A stretch of 64,000 nucleotides of DNA from Archangium lansingense. Its GTDB lineage: Bacteria > Myxococcota > Myxococcia > Myxococcales > Myxococcaceae. The position numbers and the translations under genes were made by a program. The stretch is from positions 10,090,501 to 10,154,500 of the forward strand of contig NZ_JAPNKA010000001.1 in NCBI RefSeq assembly GCF_026626635.1, in the 5' to 3' direction. Under the pieces are notes generated by a model. It was not told the origin of the DNA. It made no database searches and worked only from the letters and a program-made list of their open reading frames with translations. Position 1 is the first letter of the stretch; each line of letters opens with the position of its first letter. Of the stretch, positions 26,074-34,752 are shown piece after piece.

Positions 26074-26334
26074 CTAATCGTTTCTGACCACCGGTGCGTC
26101 GACCCTGCGCCACCTGGCCACATACGGCAGCGCAAACAAATACAGACCGGTGAACAGAAGCACAATGAGTGGGAACAGCGCCAGCAGGCCCACCAGCATG
26201 GCGGACTGATCTTGTCCCGCCGCCTCCGAGCCGGGCTTCTGGGTGAGCATGGCGACGATGTTGGCGATGACGGCCACCGTGAAGACAATGGACAGCCAGC
26301 GATGAATGTCTCGAATCAATTTGTTCCAGTTCAT
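26074..26334 (-). CDS. small membrane protein (PepSY-like two-helix)
   Basis: 86 residues with two predicted membrane helices (WLSIVFTVAVIANIVAML and LVGLLALFPLIVLLFTGLYLF) separated by a short polar loop. The start (NKLIRDIHRWLSI) resembles the IHRW-type opening of PepSY-associated membrane proteins. It lies between the ArsR regulator (50 bp upstream) and the DUF1801 gene (29 bp downstream) on the same strand, so it is probably co-transcribed and under ArsR control. Function unknown. Confidence 0.65.
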   Translation of the reverse strand: MNWNKLIRDIHRWLSIVFTVAVIANIVAMLTQKPGSEAAGQDQSAMLVGLLALFPLIVLLFTGLYLFALPYVARWRRVDAPVVRND

Positions 26335-26384
26335 GAGAGCCTCGTGAGCAGGTCGACGAGCTTCCCGCCCATTATCTTCGGGGT

Positions 26385-26714
26385 TTATTGGTCCATTTTC
26401 TCGAGCAGTTGCTCGAGGCGGTCCACGCGCTCCGTCCAGAAGGCGCGGTAGTGGGAGATCCAGTCGATGAGTGGCTTCATTCCGCGCGGCTCCACCCGGT
26501 AGTAGACGCAGCGCCCCTCGCGCCGGCCGCTCACCAGACCGGCGTCTTTCAGAGTGGCGAGGTGCTGCGAGACCGCCGGTTGCGAGATGTCGAAACGCGC
26601 CGTGAGGTCCTTCACCGCGGCCTCACCACGCGTGAGCGACTCGAAGATCGCCCGACGGCTGGGGTCCGCCAACGCCTGGAAGATCTTGTCTTCGAGTCCG
26701 GCCGCGCTCTGCAT
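26385..26714 (-). CDS. ArsR-family transcriptional regulator
   Basis: 109 residues from the ATG at 26714; a TTG two codons upstream is possible. Winged-helix repressor: IFQALADPSRRAIFESLTRG, then recognition helix ISQPAVSQHLATLKDAGLV and wing GRREGRCVYYRVE. The metal-binding ELCVCDL motif of arsenic sensors is missing, so it belongs to the SdpR/PaeR-like non-metal group often found beside DUF1801 or SRPBCC proteins. An 18-bp palindrome lies directly upstream of the start (26723-26740), which suggests autoregulation of the three-gene unit. Confidence 0.9.
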   Translation of the reverse strand: MQSAAGLEDKIFQALADPSRRAIFESLTRGEAAVKDLTARFDISQPAVSQHLATLKDAGLVSGRREGRCVYYRVEPRGMKPLIDWISHYRAFWTERVDRLEQLLEKMDQ

Positions 26715-26722
26715 GCTCAACA

Positions 26723-26740
26723 GATAAGCCGCCGCTTATC
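26723..26740. promoter_or_regulatory. putative ArsR operator
   Basis: GATAAGC-CGCC-GCTTATC is a perfect inverted repeat with 7-bp arms and a 4-bp spacer, 9 bp upstream of the regulator's ATG. This is the right size and place for an ArsR-type dimer site blocking its own promoter or ribosome access. Confidence 0.6.
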
Positions 26741-26795
26741 GGTTGTCAAGCGCCCAGCTCGGACCCCCTGCGTCGGGCGTGCCCCACGTCCTCCC

Positions 26796-28079
26796 TCACC
26801 TGGGCAGTCGCAAGGTCCGGACGGCGTCGATGGTCGACGCGTCTAGCTGGGCTGGCAATCCGGGAAGCAGCGCGCCAACGGGGGCGGGAACGCTCAGCGG
26901 ATGGATCACCGCCAGCTGGACGGTCCGCGTCGGAACGTCGAGCAGGACGAGGAAGTAACGATAGCCGGACACGGGACGCCGGAAGGCGGCACCGGGCCCA
27001 CGGGTAGGGCTGGCGACCGCGCCCTGCGCCGCCTCGGTGACCTTCGATTTGTCGATGAGGTCGACCTCACCGCCCAGTGAGTCGACCTTGCACCGCGAGC
27101 CGCAGGGGCCCTCGCCGACGTAGCCCGCGTAACCGAACATGTTCGTGCTGAAGACGTCGAGGTTCCGGAACTCGTTGTTGTCGTTCACCACCTCGAAGAC
27201 GTTGAACTGGCCGCAGCCGTCGCCCAGGTACCACTTGTCAGGCGCCTTGGCGTAGCACTGGCAACTGCCGAAGGCCCCCGCGCGCACGAGCTCTCCAACG
27301 CTGAGCCCCATCCACGGTGCATCGAACCAGTTCCCGTTCGAGTTGTTCGAGCAGGCATGGCCCAGCGAAGCCGCGTGGGGCATGGTGGCCAGCATCACGA
27401 AGAGCTTCGAGCCCGACCAACCCCAGGTCTTCTTTCCCGAACCTTGCGGTGGGCAGTACGGCAAGCTCCCGGGACCACACGCGAAGTCCTCGCTCGTTGA
27501 GACGTCCACCAGGCATTCCGTCCCGATGGTGCCGCTGAACCCGTTCTTCTCGGTGTTGTTTCCCGAGAAGTTGAGCCCCTGCGAGCTCTTGGGGCTCCGC
27601 TCATCCCAGGAGGACACCAGGTTCCAGGGGCCGGGCGATTCAACGGCCGGCTGATACACGGCAAACTGCTTGAGCTTCATGGGCCCCCGCAGGGTCACGA
27701 TGAGGTCCTCGTCCCAGGGGGTCAGCGCATCGCTTTCGATGGTGTGCTTGCTGAGACAGCAGCCCGAGGCAGTGTACGCATCGCAGGGCCCCGTTTCGGG
27801 ATCACGCCGGCTCGGATACCAACCCGGCGCACCGATGGACTCAAAGGTGACGGTGCCTCCATGCGAGGCCGGGTCCAACTCCGAAGGATCGAATTCTGCT
27901 CCCGAGCCACCGCCATCGACGGGGGCCGGCGTAGGTCCGGGGTTTTGCCCTGCGTCCGGCGGCTGAGAGCCGGGACCTTGATTGAGCGTGCATGCGCACA
28001 GCAGAGCCAGGAGCAGACTCTTCAGAATCCGCCGGGCGAACCCATCGAACCGGACCTCGAGGCCGTGTGCACGGCTCAC
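26796..28079 (-). CDS. DUF2403 (fungal TOS1-like) lipoprotein
   Basis: 427 residues from a GTG that overlaps the upstream stop (GTGA), implying coupling to the di-heme oxidoreductase gene. The lipoprotein signal LKSLLLALLCAC is followed by a Pro/Gly linker. The rest matches the cell-wall protein TOS1 family of fungi (DUF2403 plus DUF2401): TVTFESIGAPGWYPSRRD, then ACSNNSNGNWFDAPWMGLS, SCQCYAKAPDKW and NNEFRNLDVFSTNMFGYAGY. Many Cys suggest disulfides, so it works outside the cytoplasm. TOS1 relatives are suspected glycan-active proteins, but no bacterial member has a known reaction. It is the last gene of the ECF-sigma operon. Confidence 0.8.
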   Translation of the reverse strand: MSRAHGLEVRFDGFARRILKSLLLALLCACTLNQGPGSQPPDAGQNPGPTPAPVDGGGSGAEFDPSELDPASHGGTVTFESIGAPGWYPSRRDPETGPCDAYTASGCCLSKHTIESDALTPWDEDLIVTLRGPMKLKQFAVYQPAVESPGPWNLVSSWDERSPKSSQGLNFSGNNTEKNGFSGTIGTECLVDVSTSEDFACGPGSLPYCPPQGSGKKTWGWSGSKLFVMLATMPHAASLGHACSNNSNGNWFDAPWMGLSVGELVRAGAFGSCQCYAKAPDKWYLGDGCGQFNVFEVVNDNNEFRNLDVFSTNMFGYAGYVGEGPCGSRCKVDSLGGEVDLIDKSKVTEAAQGAVASPTRGPGAAFRRPVSGYRYFLVLLDVPTRTVQLAVIHPLSVPAPVGALLPGLPAQLDASTIDAVRTLRLPR

Positions 28080-29995
28080 AGACTCTCCAGGAAGGCGATC
28101 AGCGCCTCGCGGGAGTCCTTCGGCAGCGCCACCACCGTGTCGCGCATCGGCTTCGCTTCGCCCCCGTGCCACAGGATCGCCTCGAGCACCGAGCCGGCGC
28201 GGCCGTCGTGCAGCAGGTGGACCGAGCCCGACACCTCGCGGGTGAAGCCCACTCCCCATAGCGGTGGAGTGCGCCACTCGCTCGCATCGGGTCGCCCCGA
28301 GTCGTCGGCGAGGTCGGGCCCCATGTCGTGCAGCAGCAGATCGGTAAAGGGGCGCACCTTCTGCGCGCGCAGCTCTTCGAAGGGGTGTGAGTTGCCGGTG
28401 ATGGTCGCGGTCACATGGCATCCCGAGCAACCAATCGAGGCGAAGAGCGCCGCGCCCCGCTCCACCTTCGGGTCGGTGGCGTTGCGCTGTGGAAGCACGC
28501 CCAACAGCTGCATGTAGACGGTGAGCCGCTGGAGGTCGTCGTCGGAGAGCTCAGCGGCGCCATTTCGCGGGAAGATGCTCGTCGTCACCCCGAGGTCCGC
28601 GTCGAGGGCGTCGGCCACCTGATGGCGCACCGACACCTTCTCGGCCTTCCACCCGAAGCGGCCCAACCGCAGCTCACCCGTGACCGGGTCCTTCACCTGC
28701 TGGGCGCGGCCCGAGATGCCATCGCCGTCGCAGTCGTGCTCGTCGGCGCGCGCCAGAATCGTCGACTCGTCGATGGCCTCGAGCAGGCCCATGCCCACCA
28801 GCTGCCGCGCCAGCCGTGGCGACGCCTGCAACGGGCGCCCGGCGTCGAAGACGGGCTTCTTGAGCGTCACCACCTGACCGTCGCTCAGCGACACCTGCCG
28901 GGTCTCATAGCGCACGAGCCGCAGGGGGGCCTCCTGGGGTTGCAGCTGGGAACCGTAGGCGTCGTCTCCGTAGAGCTTGAGGACGAGCGATTCGACCGGA
29001 GCGCCACCGGGCTCGGGCAGGGTGCCGCGCCCGTTGTGCACGTGGCAGGCGCTGCAGCTGGTCGTGTTGAAGTGGGGCCCCAACTTGCCCGCCTGCTCTC
29101 TGAAGACCGGGTTGTACGGCTCGCTGTGTCCGCCGGTGTCGAACCGGGTGTGGAACAAGCGCCGCCCCTCGAGAGCGAGCTGCTGGTGGGGCGACTGCGT
29201 GTTGAGCGCCAGCTGCGAGAAGGCCATCTCCGGATCGACCGGGGTGCCGTCGGCGAAGGCGATGTGCGGGACAGTCAGACCGCCACCGAAGCGCGCCGAC
29301 TCGACGGGGCCCAGAAGCCCGGTGGTGTCGAAGGTCTCTGGCGTCAGCCCGCCCACCCCGACCTGGTAGCGGAAGGTGTCCGAGTAATACGACTTCGCCC
29401 CATCCCCGATCGAGGTCGGGTCGGCGGCGTCGAAGCCCGCGAGGAAGATGCCGAACTCGAAATCGAAGATGTCGCCCACCTTGATCGGCCGGCTCTCGCG
29501 GGCGTTTCGCGTCACCGTCTTCTCGAGGCGCCGCTGCGCCACCTGGGTGAGTACGCCGTTGTCGGCGAAGGTGTAGTACTGCGGCCCGTTGCCTGCTGAG
29601 CCGTACAGCTTCCACGCGCGGAAGTTGGTGGTCGGCCCGTAGGTGCTGGGGTCAGCGATGGGCTCGTAAATCACCTTGATGGAGGACTCCCCCGCGGCGA
29701 CGCGGTCCTCGATGGTGAAGCGGAAGCTGCGGTGCTCGAAGTAGTGCGATTCGTACTGCATGAAGCGGTCCTCGCGCTCGTGGCGGGGACGCACGCGGCC
29801 ACTGGCGGTGGTGACGATGACTCCATCTGGCCGCTGCACCACGATGGGGCCGGTCTCCGATGGCCCGGGGGCGAACAGCGGCACCACGGCCGACGCCGCC
29901 TGGTTGCACTGCTCGGGATCGGTGGGTCCACCTCCGATCAAACCGCACCCACCCAGGATAACCAGCCAGCCAACCCAAAGAACCCGTCGCAGCAT
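28076..29995 (-). CDS. di-heme oxidoreductase family lipoprotein (second copy)
   Basis: 639 residues with a lipoprotein signal (LWVGWLVILGGC). It belongs to the di-heme oxidoreductase family (DHOR, formerly DUF1111), relatives of MauG-type and bacterial di-heme peroxidases. Heme site 1 is CSACH near residue 312 within FNTTSCSACHVHNGRG; site 2 is CSGCH near 521. The family's C-terminal signatures are present: LLHDMGPDLADDSGRPDASE, RTPPLWGVG and LLHDGRAGSVLEAILWHGGE. It should be exported, receive two covalent hemes and carry out redox chemistry in the periplasm or at the surface. Its paralogue of identical length lies 75 bp upstream. The substrate is unknown. Confidence 0.88.
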   Translation of the reverse strand: MLRRVLWVGWLVILGGCGLIGGGPTDPEQCNQAASAVVPLFAPGPSETGPIVVQRPDGVIVTTASGRVRPRHEREDRFMQYESHYFEHRSFRFTIEDRVAAGESSIKVIYEPIADPSTYGPTTNFRAWKLYGSAGNGPQYYTFADNGVLTQVAQRRLEKTVTRNARESRPIKVGDIFDFEFGIFLAGFDAADPTSIGDGAKSYYSDTFRYQVGVGGLTPETFDTTGLLGPVESARFGGGLTVPHIAFADGTPVDPEMAFSQLALNTQSPHQQLALEGRRLFHTRFDTGGHSEPYNPVFREQAGKLGPHFNTTSCSACHVHNGRGTLPEPGGAPVESLVLKLYGDDAYGSQLQPQEAPLRLVRYETRQVSLSDGQVVTLKKPVFDAGRPLQASPRLARQLVGMGLLEAIDESTILARADEHDCDGDGISGRAQQVKDPVTGELRLGRFGWKAEKVSVRHQVADALDADLGVTTSIFPRNGAAELSDDDLQRLTVYMQLLGVLPQRNATDPKVERGAALFASIGCSGCHVTATITGNSHPFEELRAQKVRPFTDLLLHDMGPDLADDSGRPDASEWRTPPLWGVGFTREVSGSVHLLHDGRAGSVLEAILWHGGEAKPMRDTVVALPKDSREALIAFLESL

Positions 29996-30070
29996 GTGTC
30001 GCCTCCGGACCGCATCCAGAGAGACCTGACGAGCGGATTTCGGTTCAGCGCCGGTGCACGTTCTGGCGCG

Positions 30071-31990
30071 TCAGAGGCTCTCGAGGAAGGCGAGCAGCGC
30101 CAGGCGGTCTTCTCGCGGCAGCGCCACCACCGCGTCCCGCGCCGCCTGCGCTTCTCCGCCGTGCCACAGCACCGCCTCGAGCACCGAGCCGGCCCGCCCA
30201 TCGTGCAGCAGGTTGACGGCGCCAGACACCTGCGCGGTGAAGCCCAGGCCCCACAATGGAGCCGTGCGCCATTCACTCGCCTCGGGCAGGCCGGAGTCGT
30301 CGGCCAGCCCCGCGCCCATGTCGTGCAGCAGCAGATCGGTGAAGGGGTGCACCGTCTGTGCGCGGAGCTCCTCGAACGGGTGGCGCCCACCCGTCGTCAG
30401 CTCGGACAGGTGACAGGCACCACAACCCACCGCGGCGAACACCTCGGCGCCGCGACGGAGCTGCACCGGCGAGGTCATGCGCTGCGGTATGACCCCGAGC
30501 AGCCGCAGGTAGGTGACGAGGCGAGCTCGGTCTTCGCCGCCGAGCGCGCTCGCCGTCACCCCCACTCCGAGGTGGGCCTCGAGCTCGGCGTCGACCTGCG
30601 CGGACACCGACGGGTGCTCGGCCTTCCATCCAAAGCGGCCGAGGCGCGGTTCTTCACCCGGCGCGGCTCTGCTCAGCGCAGCGCGACCCGAGATGCCGTC
30701 CCCGTCGCAGTCGGTCTCGTCGGCGGCCGCCAGGATGGTCGACTCGTCGAGCGCCTCGAGCAGCCCCATGCCGACCAAAGCCGGCGCCAGCCGAGCCGAC
30801 GCGCGCAGCGGCCGGCCGGCGTCGAACACCTGCCGGTGCAGCATCACCACCTCGCCATCGCTGAACGTCACCGGCTGCGGCTCGATGCGCGAGAGCCGCA
30901 CCGTGGCCTCCTGGGGCTGAAGCTGGTCGCCGAATTCCGGCTCGTTGGTCAGCCTGAGCACCAGCGACTGCACCTGCTCTCCCACCGGAGGCAACACGCC
31001 GCGGCCGTTGAAGGCATGGCAGGCGACGCAGCTCCTGGCGTTGAACTGCGGCCCCAGTACGCCCTGCAACGGCAGGGGCGGGTTGCCGTTCTCGACGTGG
31101 GCGCCCGTGTCGAGCTCGGTGTAGAAGAGCCGGCGGCCTTCGAGAAACCCTTGAGGGTGTGGCGACTGGATGTTGAGCGCCAGCTGCGAGAGCGCGTACC
31201 TGGGCTCGACCGGGGTGCCGTCGGCGAGGGCGACGAAGGGCACGGTGGTGCCTCCGCCGAGGCGGCCGTCGGGAGCAGGCCCCAACATGCCGGCGGAGTC
31301 GAAGGTCTCCGGCGTGAGGCCGCCGAGGCCGACCTGGTAGCGGAAGGTGTCGGAGAAGTAGGACGACCCGCCGGCAATGGGGGCGGGGTCCATGGGATCG
31401 GCACCGGCAAGGTAGATGCCGAGCTCGAAGTCGAGGATGTCACCCGTGCGGAGCGGCCGGCCTTCGCGGGCGTTGTCGGTCACCGTCTGCTCGAGCTGAC
31501 GCGGCGACACCTGACGCATCTGCTGGTTGACGTAAAAGGTGTAGCCCCCGTTCTGGTTGCCCTCGGGGCCGTACATCTTCCAGCTGCGGAAGTTGGTGAC
31601 CGGGCCGTACGTCGAGACGTCGGCGATGGGGTAGTACGTGATTCTGATTTCGGATCGGCCGGCCGCGACCGCGTCTTCAACCACGAGCCGGTAGCTCCGG
31701 TTCTCGAACGAGCGCGTGTCGTAGGAACCGAAGCGCTCCTCGCGCTCATGACGGCCGCGCACCCGCCCGGCGACCTCGGTGACGAGGACGCCGTCCTCCC
31801 GATGGCGGACGATGGGGCCGGTCTCGGCGGGGCCTTCGGCGAACAGCGGGGTCACCCGGGGGAGCGAGGCCTCCCGGCACCGCTGCAGGTTGGGACCGAG
31901 CACCACCCCAGTGCCGCCACCGAGCTTGATCGGCTCGCACCCCGCGAGCACCAGCACCAGCACCAGCACGTTTGGTGGCCGTATGCGCAT
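30071..31990 (-). CDS. di-heme oxidoreductase family lipoprotein (first copy)
   Basis: 639 residues from the ATG at 31990, which gives the lipoprotein signal RPPNVLVLVLVLAGCE. Same domain plan as the downstream paralogue: heme site 1 CVACH near 318 in FNARSCVACHAFNGRG, heme site 2 CGACH near 521, then LLHDMGAGLADDSGLPEASE and LLHDGRAGSVLEAVLWHGGE. Similarity runs over the whole length, so the pair arose by tandem duplication, but divergence is considerable and the two may act on different substrates or as a heterodimer. It lies 13 bp after the envelope-protein gene in an operon headed by an ECF sigma factor. Confidence 0.88.
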   Translation of the reverse strand: MRIRPPNVLVLVLVLAGCEPIKLGGGTGVVLGPNLQRCREASLPRVTPLFAEGPAETGPIVRHREDGVLVTEVAGRVRGRHEREERFGSYDTRSFENRSYRLVVEDAVAAGRSEIRITYYPIADVSTYGPVTNFRSWKMYGPEGNQNGGYTFYVNQQMRQVSPRQLEQTVTDNAREGRPLRTGDILDFELGIYLAGADPMDPAPIAGGSSYFSDTFRYQVGLGGLTPETFDSAGMLGPAPDGRLGGGTTVPFVALADGTPVEPRYALSQLALNIQSPHPQGFLEGRRLFYTELDTGAHVENGNPPLPLQGVLGPQFNARSCVACHAFNGRGVLPPVGEQVQSLVLRLTNEPEFGDQLQPQEATVRLSRIEPQPVTFSDGEVVMLHRQVFDAGRPLRASARLAPALVGMGLLEALDESTILAAADETDCDGDGISGRAALSRAAPGEEPRLGRFGWKAEHPSVSAQVDAELEAHLGVGVTASALGGEDRARLVTYLRLLGVIPQRMTSPVQLRRGAEVFAAVGCGACHLSELTTGGRHPFEELRAQTVHPFTDLLLHDMGAGLADDSGLPEASEWRTAPLWGLGFTAQVSGAVNLLHDGRAGSVLEAVLWHGGEAQAARDAVVALPREDRLALLAFLESL

Positions 31991-32003
31991 CGGTTTCGTC
32001 AGT

Positions 32004-32957
32004 CTACCATCCGCGTACGCCGGCCGATAACCAGAGCGCGCCGAAGACGCCGCCGAAGCGAACGGGCGACTCGCCCACCACGGTACCCTCGAGGCGCGGG
32101 GCCCAGACGACTCCATCGAGGCCCAGCCCGAGCCCAAGCCACCCCCACGGCCGCCACTCGCCGCTCACCCCCACCTGGGGACCCCAGAGCACGCCCTGGG
32201 TGACAGCTCCCACGTGCCCTTCCGCCGGCCGGCCCTCGAGCACGCCAAGCCCGCCGCGCAGCCCGACGCCGCCCCGAACCATCCACCGCGCCCGCTCGAT
32301 CCGCGCGTCGAAGGAGACCCCCCCATCGACCAGCGTCGCCAACACCGAGCCCGAGGCCCGCAGCGCTTCTCCCTGCAGCGCCGCCACGTCAAGGCGCATG
32401 CCCACCCAGCGCCACAGCCGCACGTCGGCCGCGAGACCCCCGCCAAACAGCGGCACCGCTCCCGAGCGGCTGACGCCAAACAGGCCGAGCTGCACCCTGC
32501 CCGGCTCGGTGACGGGAGCGGGCGCGCCCTGAGGGACAGGGGGGGCCTGTGGGACAGCAGGGGGGGCCGCGACCGGCGGCGGGGGCGGTTCGGCTGGGGG
32601 CGGGGGCGGTTCGGCTGGAGGCGAGGACCACAGCCGCGCGACGGCTTCGGCCACCACCAACGCGACTGTCCGGGGAACGGCCAACGCGTCGACTTCGGAG
32701 ATGTCGACCTCGAACTGTTCGGGCTCTCGGCCCAACACCTCGAGCGCCACCCCGTAGCGCGGCGCCGTGCTGCAGTCGATGGCCACCAGCGTGTCACCCT
32801 CGCTGGACACCGCGTCGACGGGCACCTTGAGCTCGATCGACAGCAGCCGGCGCAGCTCGGACTCGACGCCTGGCGGGCAACCGGTGGTGCTCACCGCCAC
32901 GCGCCCCGCGCCAGGCGTGGAGACGGCGGCCACCACCAACACCACCGCGATCATCAC
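32004..32957 (-). CDS. exported Pro-rich envelope protein, unknown
   Basis: 317 residues. A short signal peptide (MMIAVVLVVAAVSTPGAG) is followed by a domain of about 80 residues (CPPGVESELRRLLSIELKVP). Then comes a Pro-rich linker with repeated EPPPPPA units around residues 112-150, and a Gly/aromatic C-terminal half with alternating hydrophobic pattern (RWVGMRLDVAALQGEALRAS, then GVGLRGGLGVLEGRPA) typical of an outer-membrane beta-barrel or barrel-like domain. This organisation is frequent downstream of ECF/FecR genes in myxobacteria. It may anchor or transport for the operon's lipoproteins. No named family. Confidence 0.65.
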   Translation of the reverse strand: MMIAVVLVVAAVSTPGAGRVAVSTTGCPPGVESELRRLLSIELKVPVDAVSSEGDTLVAIDCSTAPRYGVALEVLGREPEQFEVDISEVDALAVPRTVALVVAEAVARLWSSPPAEPPPPPAEPPPPPVAAPPAVPQAPPVPQGAPAPVTEPGRVQLGLFGVSRSGAVPLFGGGLAADVRLWRWVGMRLDVAALQGEALRASGSVLATLVDGGVSFDARIERARWMVRGGVGLRGGLGVLEGRPAEGHVGAVTQGVLWGPQVGVSGEWRPWGWLGLGLGLDGVVWAPRLEGTVVGESPVRFGGVFGALWLSAGVRGW

Positions 32958-33006
32958 GCCTGGGCCACCTGCACGGCGCCGGGGTACCCGGAGGAAAAAG
33001 GAAACA

Positions 33007-34143
33007 TCACGGTGCTCCGAGCCTCCCCCACTGTCTCACCGCGTCGACCCGACCCGACCGCGGAAACTCGTCGACGAAGCGCTCGGCAGTGCTGCGGGCG
33101 GCCGCGGCGTCTCCCGCCCGGGCCTGGGCCTCGACGGCGCGGGCAAGCGCGTCGGGGGCGAGCGGGCCCTTCGGGGCCAGCGCGTACGCATCGAGAAACG
33201 CGTCGGCCGCCTCACGCGGGTTGCCCAGATCGTCGAGCAGCACCCGACCGAGGGTAAAGGCGGCGAGCGACGCGCGCGGGTCACCGCGAAAGCGCGACAG
33301 CACCCGTCGGAGCGGGGCGAGCGAATCCGCGGGGTGACCACTGAGACGGGCCACGTCGGCGGCGCGGAGCAGATCGCCGGGCTCGTCATCGGGAGCGCCC
33401 TCGCGCTGCAGTGCCGACCATGCAGTCTGGAAGTCACCTTGCTCGGCGAGCGCTCGCCAGGTGGCCGGGCGACGCACGCTCTTCTTGACCGGGGGCCGCG
33501 GTGCCGACGCCACGCTCGGCGCCTGGGGCATCGCGGGCACGCCTCGCTCCTCGCTCGCCTCGGTCGTCACCTCGCCAGGCCCGGCGGGCGCGCTGGCAGC
33601 TTCAGGGGCGAGTGCCTCGGCGCGGAAGAGGCCTTGCTCGCCCGCCGCCAGCAGCGTCTCTCGAGCTCCGGCGCGCACCCGAACGCGGCCCTCGGTGACC
33701 ACCACGCTCACCTGCTCGTCACCACGGGTGACCGAAAACGCGGTGCCGACCACCTCGACATCCACCGCGCCAGCCGACACCCGCACCAGCCGCCCGTGCT
33801 GCGGGGCGACCCTGAAGCGCATGGCGCCGCGCTCGAGCTCGAGCCACAAGAGTCCCGGCTCCGAGCGGAGGGTGCGCACCGGCGCGTCGATGGGCATCAC
33901 CACCCGCGCGTCTTCACCGATCGCGACTTCGGGAACGCCGGGCTCGCGCAGCTTCCACGGGCCGAAGAGCCCGAGCAGCAGCAGCACCGCAACGCCGATC
34001 CCGGCCGGAACCACCCGCCGGCGCACCTCCCGTTGGCGGTAGCGCCGGCGCACCTCCGCTTCGAACAGGGCCGACTCGACGGTCGAGTACTGCGGCTCGA
34101 GCGAGCGCGCCGCCTCGGCCCAGCGCTGGTGCTGCTCAGTCAC
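33007..34143 (-). CDS. FecR-domain membrane regulator
   Basis: 378 residues from a GTG that overlaps the end of the sigma-factor gene by 8 bases. A short cytosolic N-terminus (about 45 residues) is followed by one membrane helix (VVPAGIGVAVLLLLGLFGPW) and a FecR-type beta domain (GLLWLELERGAMRFRVAPQH, then VEVVGTAFSVTRGDEQVSVV). A TPR-like helical tail from about 250 follows (FQTAWSALQREGAPDDEP). FecR-like proteins hold or activate their cognate ECF sigma factor in response to envelope signals. It surely controls the adjacent sigma factor. No TonB-dependent receptor gene is nearby, so the signal is not the classical siderophore route. Confidence 0.85.
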   Translation of the reverse strand: MTEQHQRWAEAARSLEPQYSTVESALFEAEVRRRYRQREVRRRVVPAGIGVAVLLLLGLFGPWKLREPGVPEVAIGEDARVVMPIDAPVRTLRSEPGLLWLELERGAMRFRVAPQHGRLVRVSAGAVDVEVVGTAFSVTRGDEQVSVVVTEGRVRVRAGARETLLAAGEQGLFRAEALAPEAASAPAGPGEVTTEASEERGVPAMPQAPSVASAPRPPVKKSVRRPATWRALAEQGDFQTAWSALQREGAPDDEPGDLLRAADVARLSGHPADSLAPLRRVLSRFRGDPRASLAAFTLGRVLLDDLGNPREAADAFLDAYALAPKGPLAPDALARAVEAQARAGDAAAARSTAERFVDEFPRSGRVDAVRQWGRLGAP

Positions 34144-34681
34144 GGTGCGCCTCCTCCAGCGCCGCGTCGACCGCGGCGATGCGTCGTTTGGCCGTCGAGA
34201 GCGAGCAGCCCAGGAGCTCGGCGACGCTCTCGAGCCGCTCACCCTCGAGATAGCGCAGGCTCCACGCCACCTGCTCGTCCGCCGACCTTCCGTCGAGCAC
34301 CCGGTACACGTCGCTCAACCGTGCCCGGTGCTCGCCGTTGCCGCGGGGCATGGAGAGCAGTGTGGGGTTCCAACGTTCCCACAGCCCGAAAGCGCGCTGC
34401 AGCCGCCGCCTTCGAAGCCGCCTCAGCGTCAGCCGCACCGCGGTCGACGCCAGGTAGGGCTTGACCCGCAGGGGGTTTTCGAGCCGCTTGAGCCCTTCGA
34501 GGGCGCGCAAGAAGGTGTCCTGCACGATGTCGTCGACGTCGTCGTCACGCCCCAACATGCGCTTCACCACCCCCGCGACGTAAGGGCGGTACGCCCGAAC
34601 CACGGCGGTGAAGTCGGCCGGGTCGACCTCCAGTTGGGTGGCGTCCTGGTGCAGCTGAATGAGGTGCCCTGGTGCGGACAT
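34136..34681 (-). CDS. ECF-family RNA polymerase sigma factor
   Basis: 181 residues. Region 2 is YRPYVAGVVKRMLGRDDDVD, then DIVQDTFLRALEGLKRL; region 4 is SLRYLEGERLESVAELLGCS, then LSTAKRRIAAVDAALEEA. The linker has an unusually basic stretch (RRLRRRRLQR). It lies at the head of a six-gene minus-strand run with gaps of at most 75 bp, so it probably transcribes its own operon: FecR-like regulator, envelope protein, two di-heme oxidoreductases and the TOS1-like lipoprotein. The upstream region carries a strong inverted repeat at 34726-34752. Confidence 0.92.
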   Translation of the reverse strand: MSAPGHLIQLHQDATQLEVDPADFTAVVRAYRPYVAGVVKRMLGRDDDVDDIVQDTFLRALEGLKRLENPLRVKPYLASTAVRLTLRRLRRRRLQRAFGLWERWNPTLLSMPRGNGEHRARLSDVYRVLDGRSADEQVAWSLRYLEGERLESVAELLGCSLSTAKRRIAAVDAALEEAHRD

Positions 34682-34725
34682 GGCCCTTTAGAGACACGAC
34701 CGCGCAAAACAGGTCATGCCAAATT

Positions 34726-34752
34726 CCCGGGTAGCCTACATGACTACCCGGG
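34726..34752. promoter_or_regulatory. inverted repeat between divergent operons
   Basis: CCCGGGTAG (34726-34734) and CTACCCGGG (34744-34752) are perfect inverted repeats with a 9-base spacer. They lie 44 bp before the ECF sigma gene and 113 bp before the divergent PSD-domain gene. A shared operator is the natural reading; a transcript hairpin is the alternative. No T-run. Confidence 0.45.

Noticed and set aside
29732..32203. An 823-codon open frame on the plus strand opposite the two di-heme oxidoreductase genes
   Set aside because: It is antisense to two genes with clear heme motifs and signal peptides. High third-position GC produces long stop-free shadows; its translation is Arg/Gly/His-rich with no domain.
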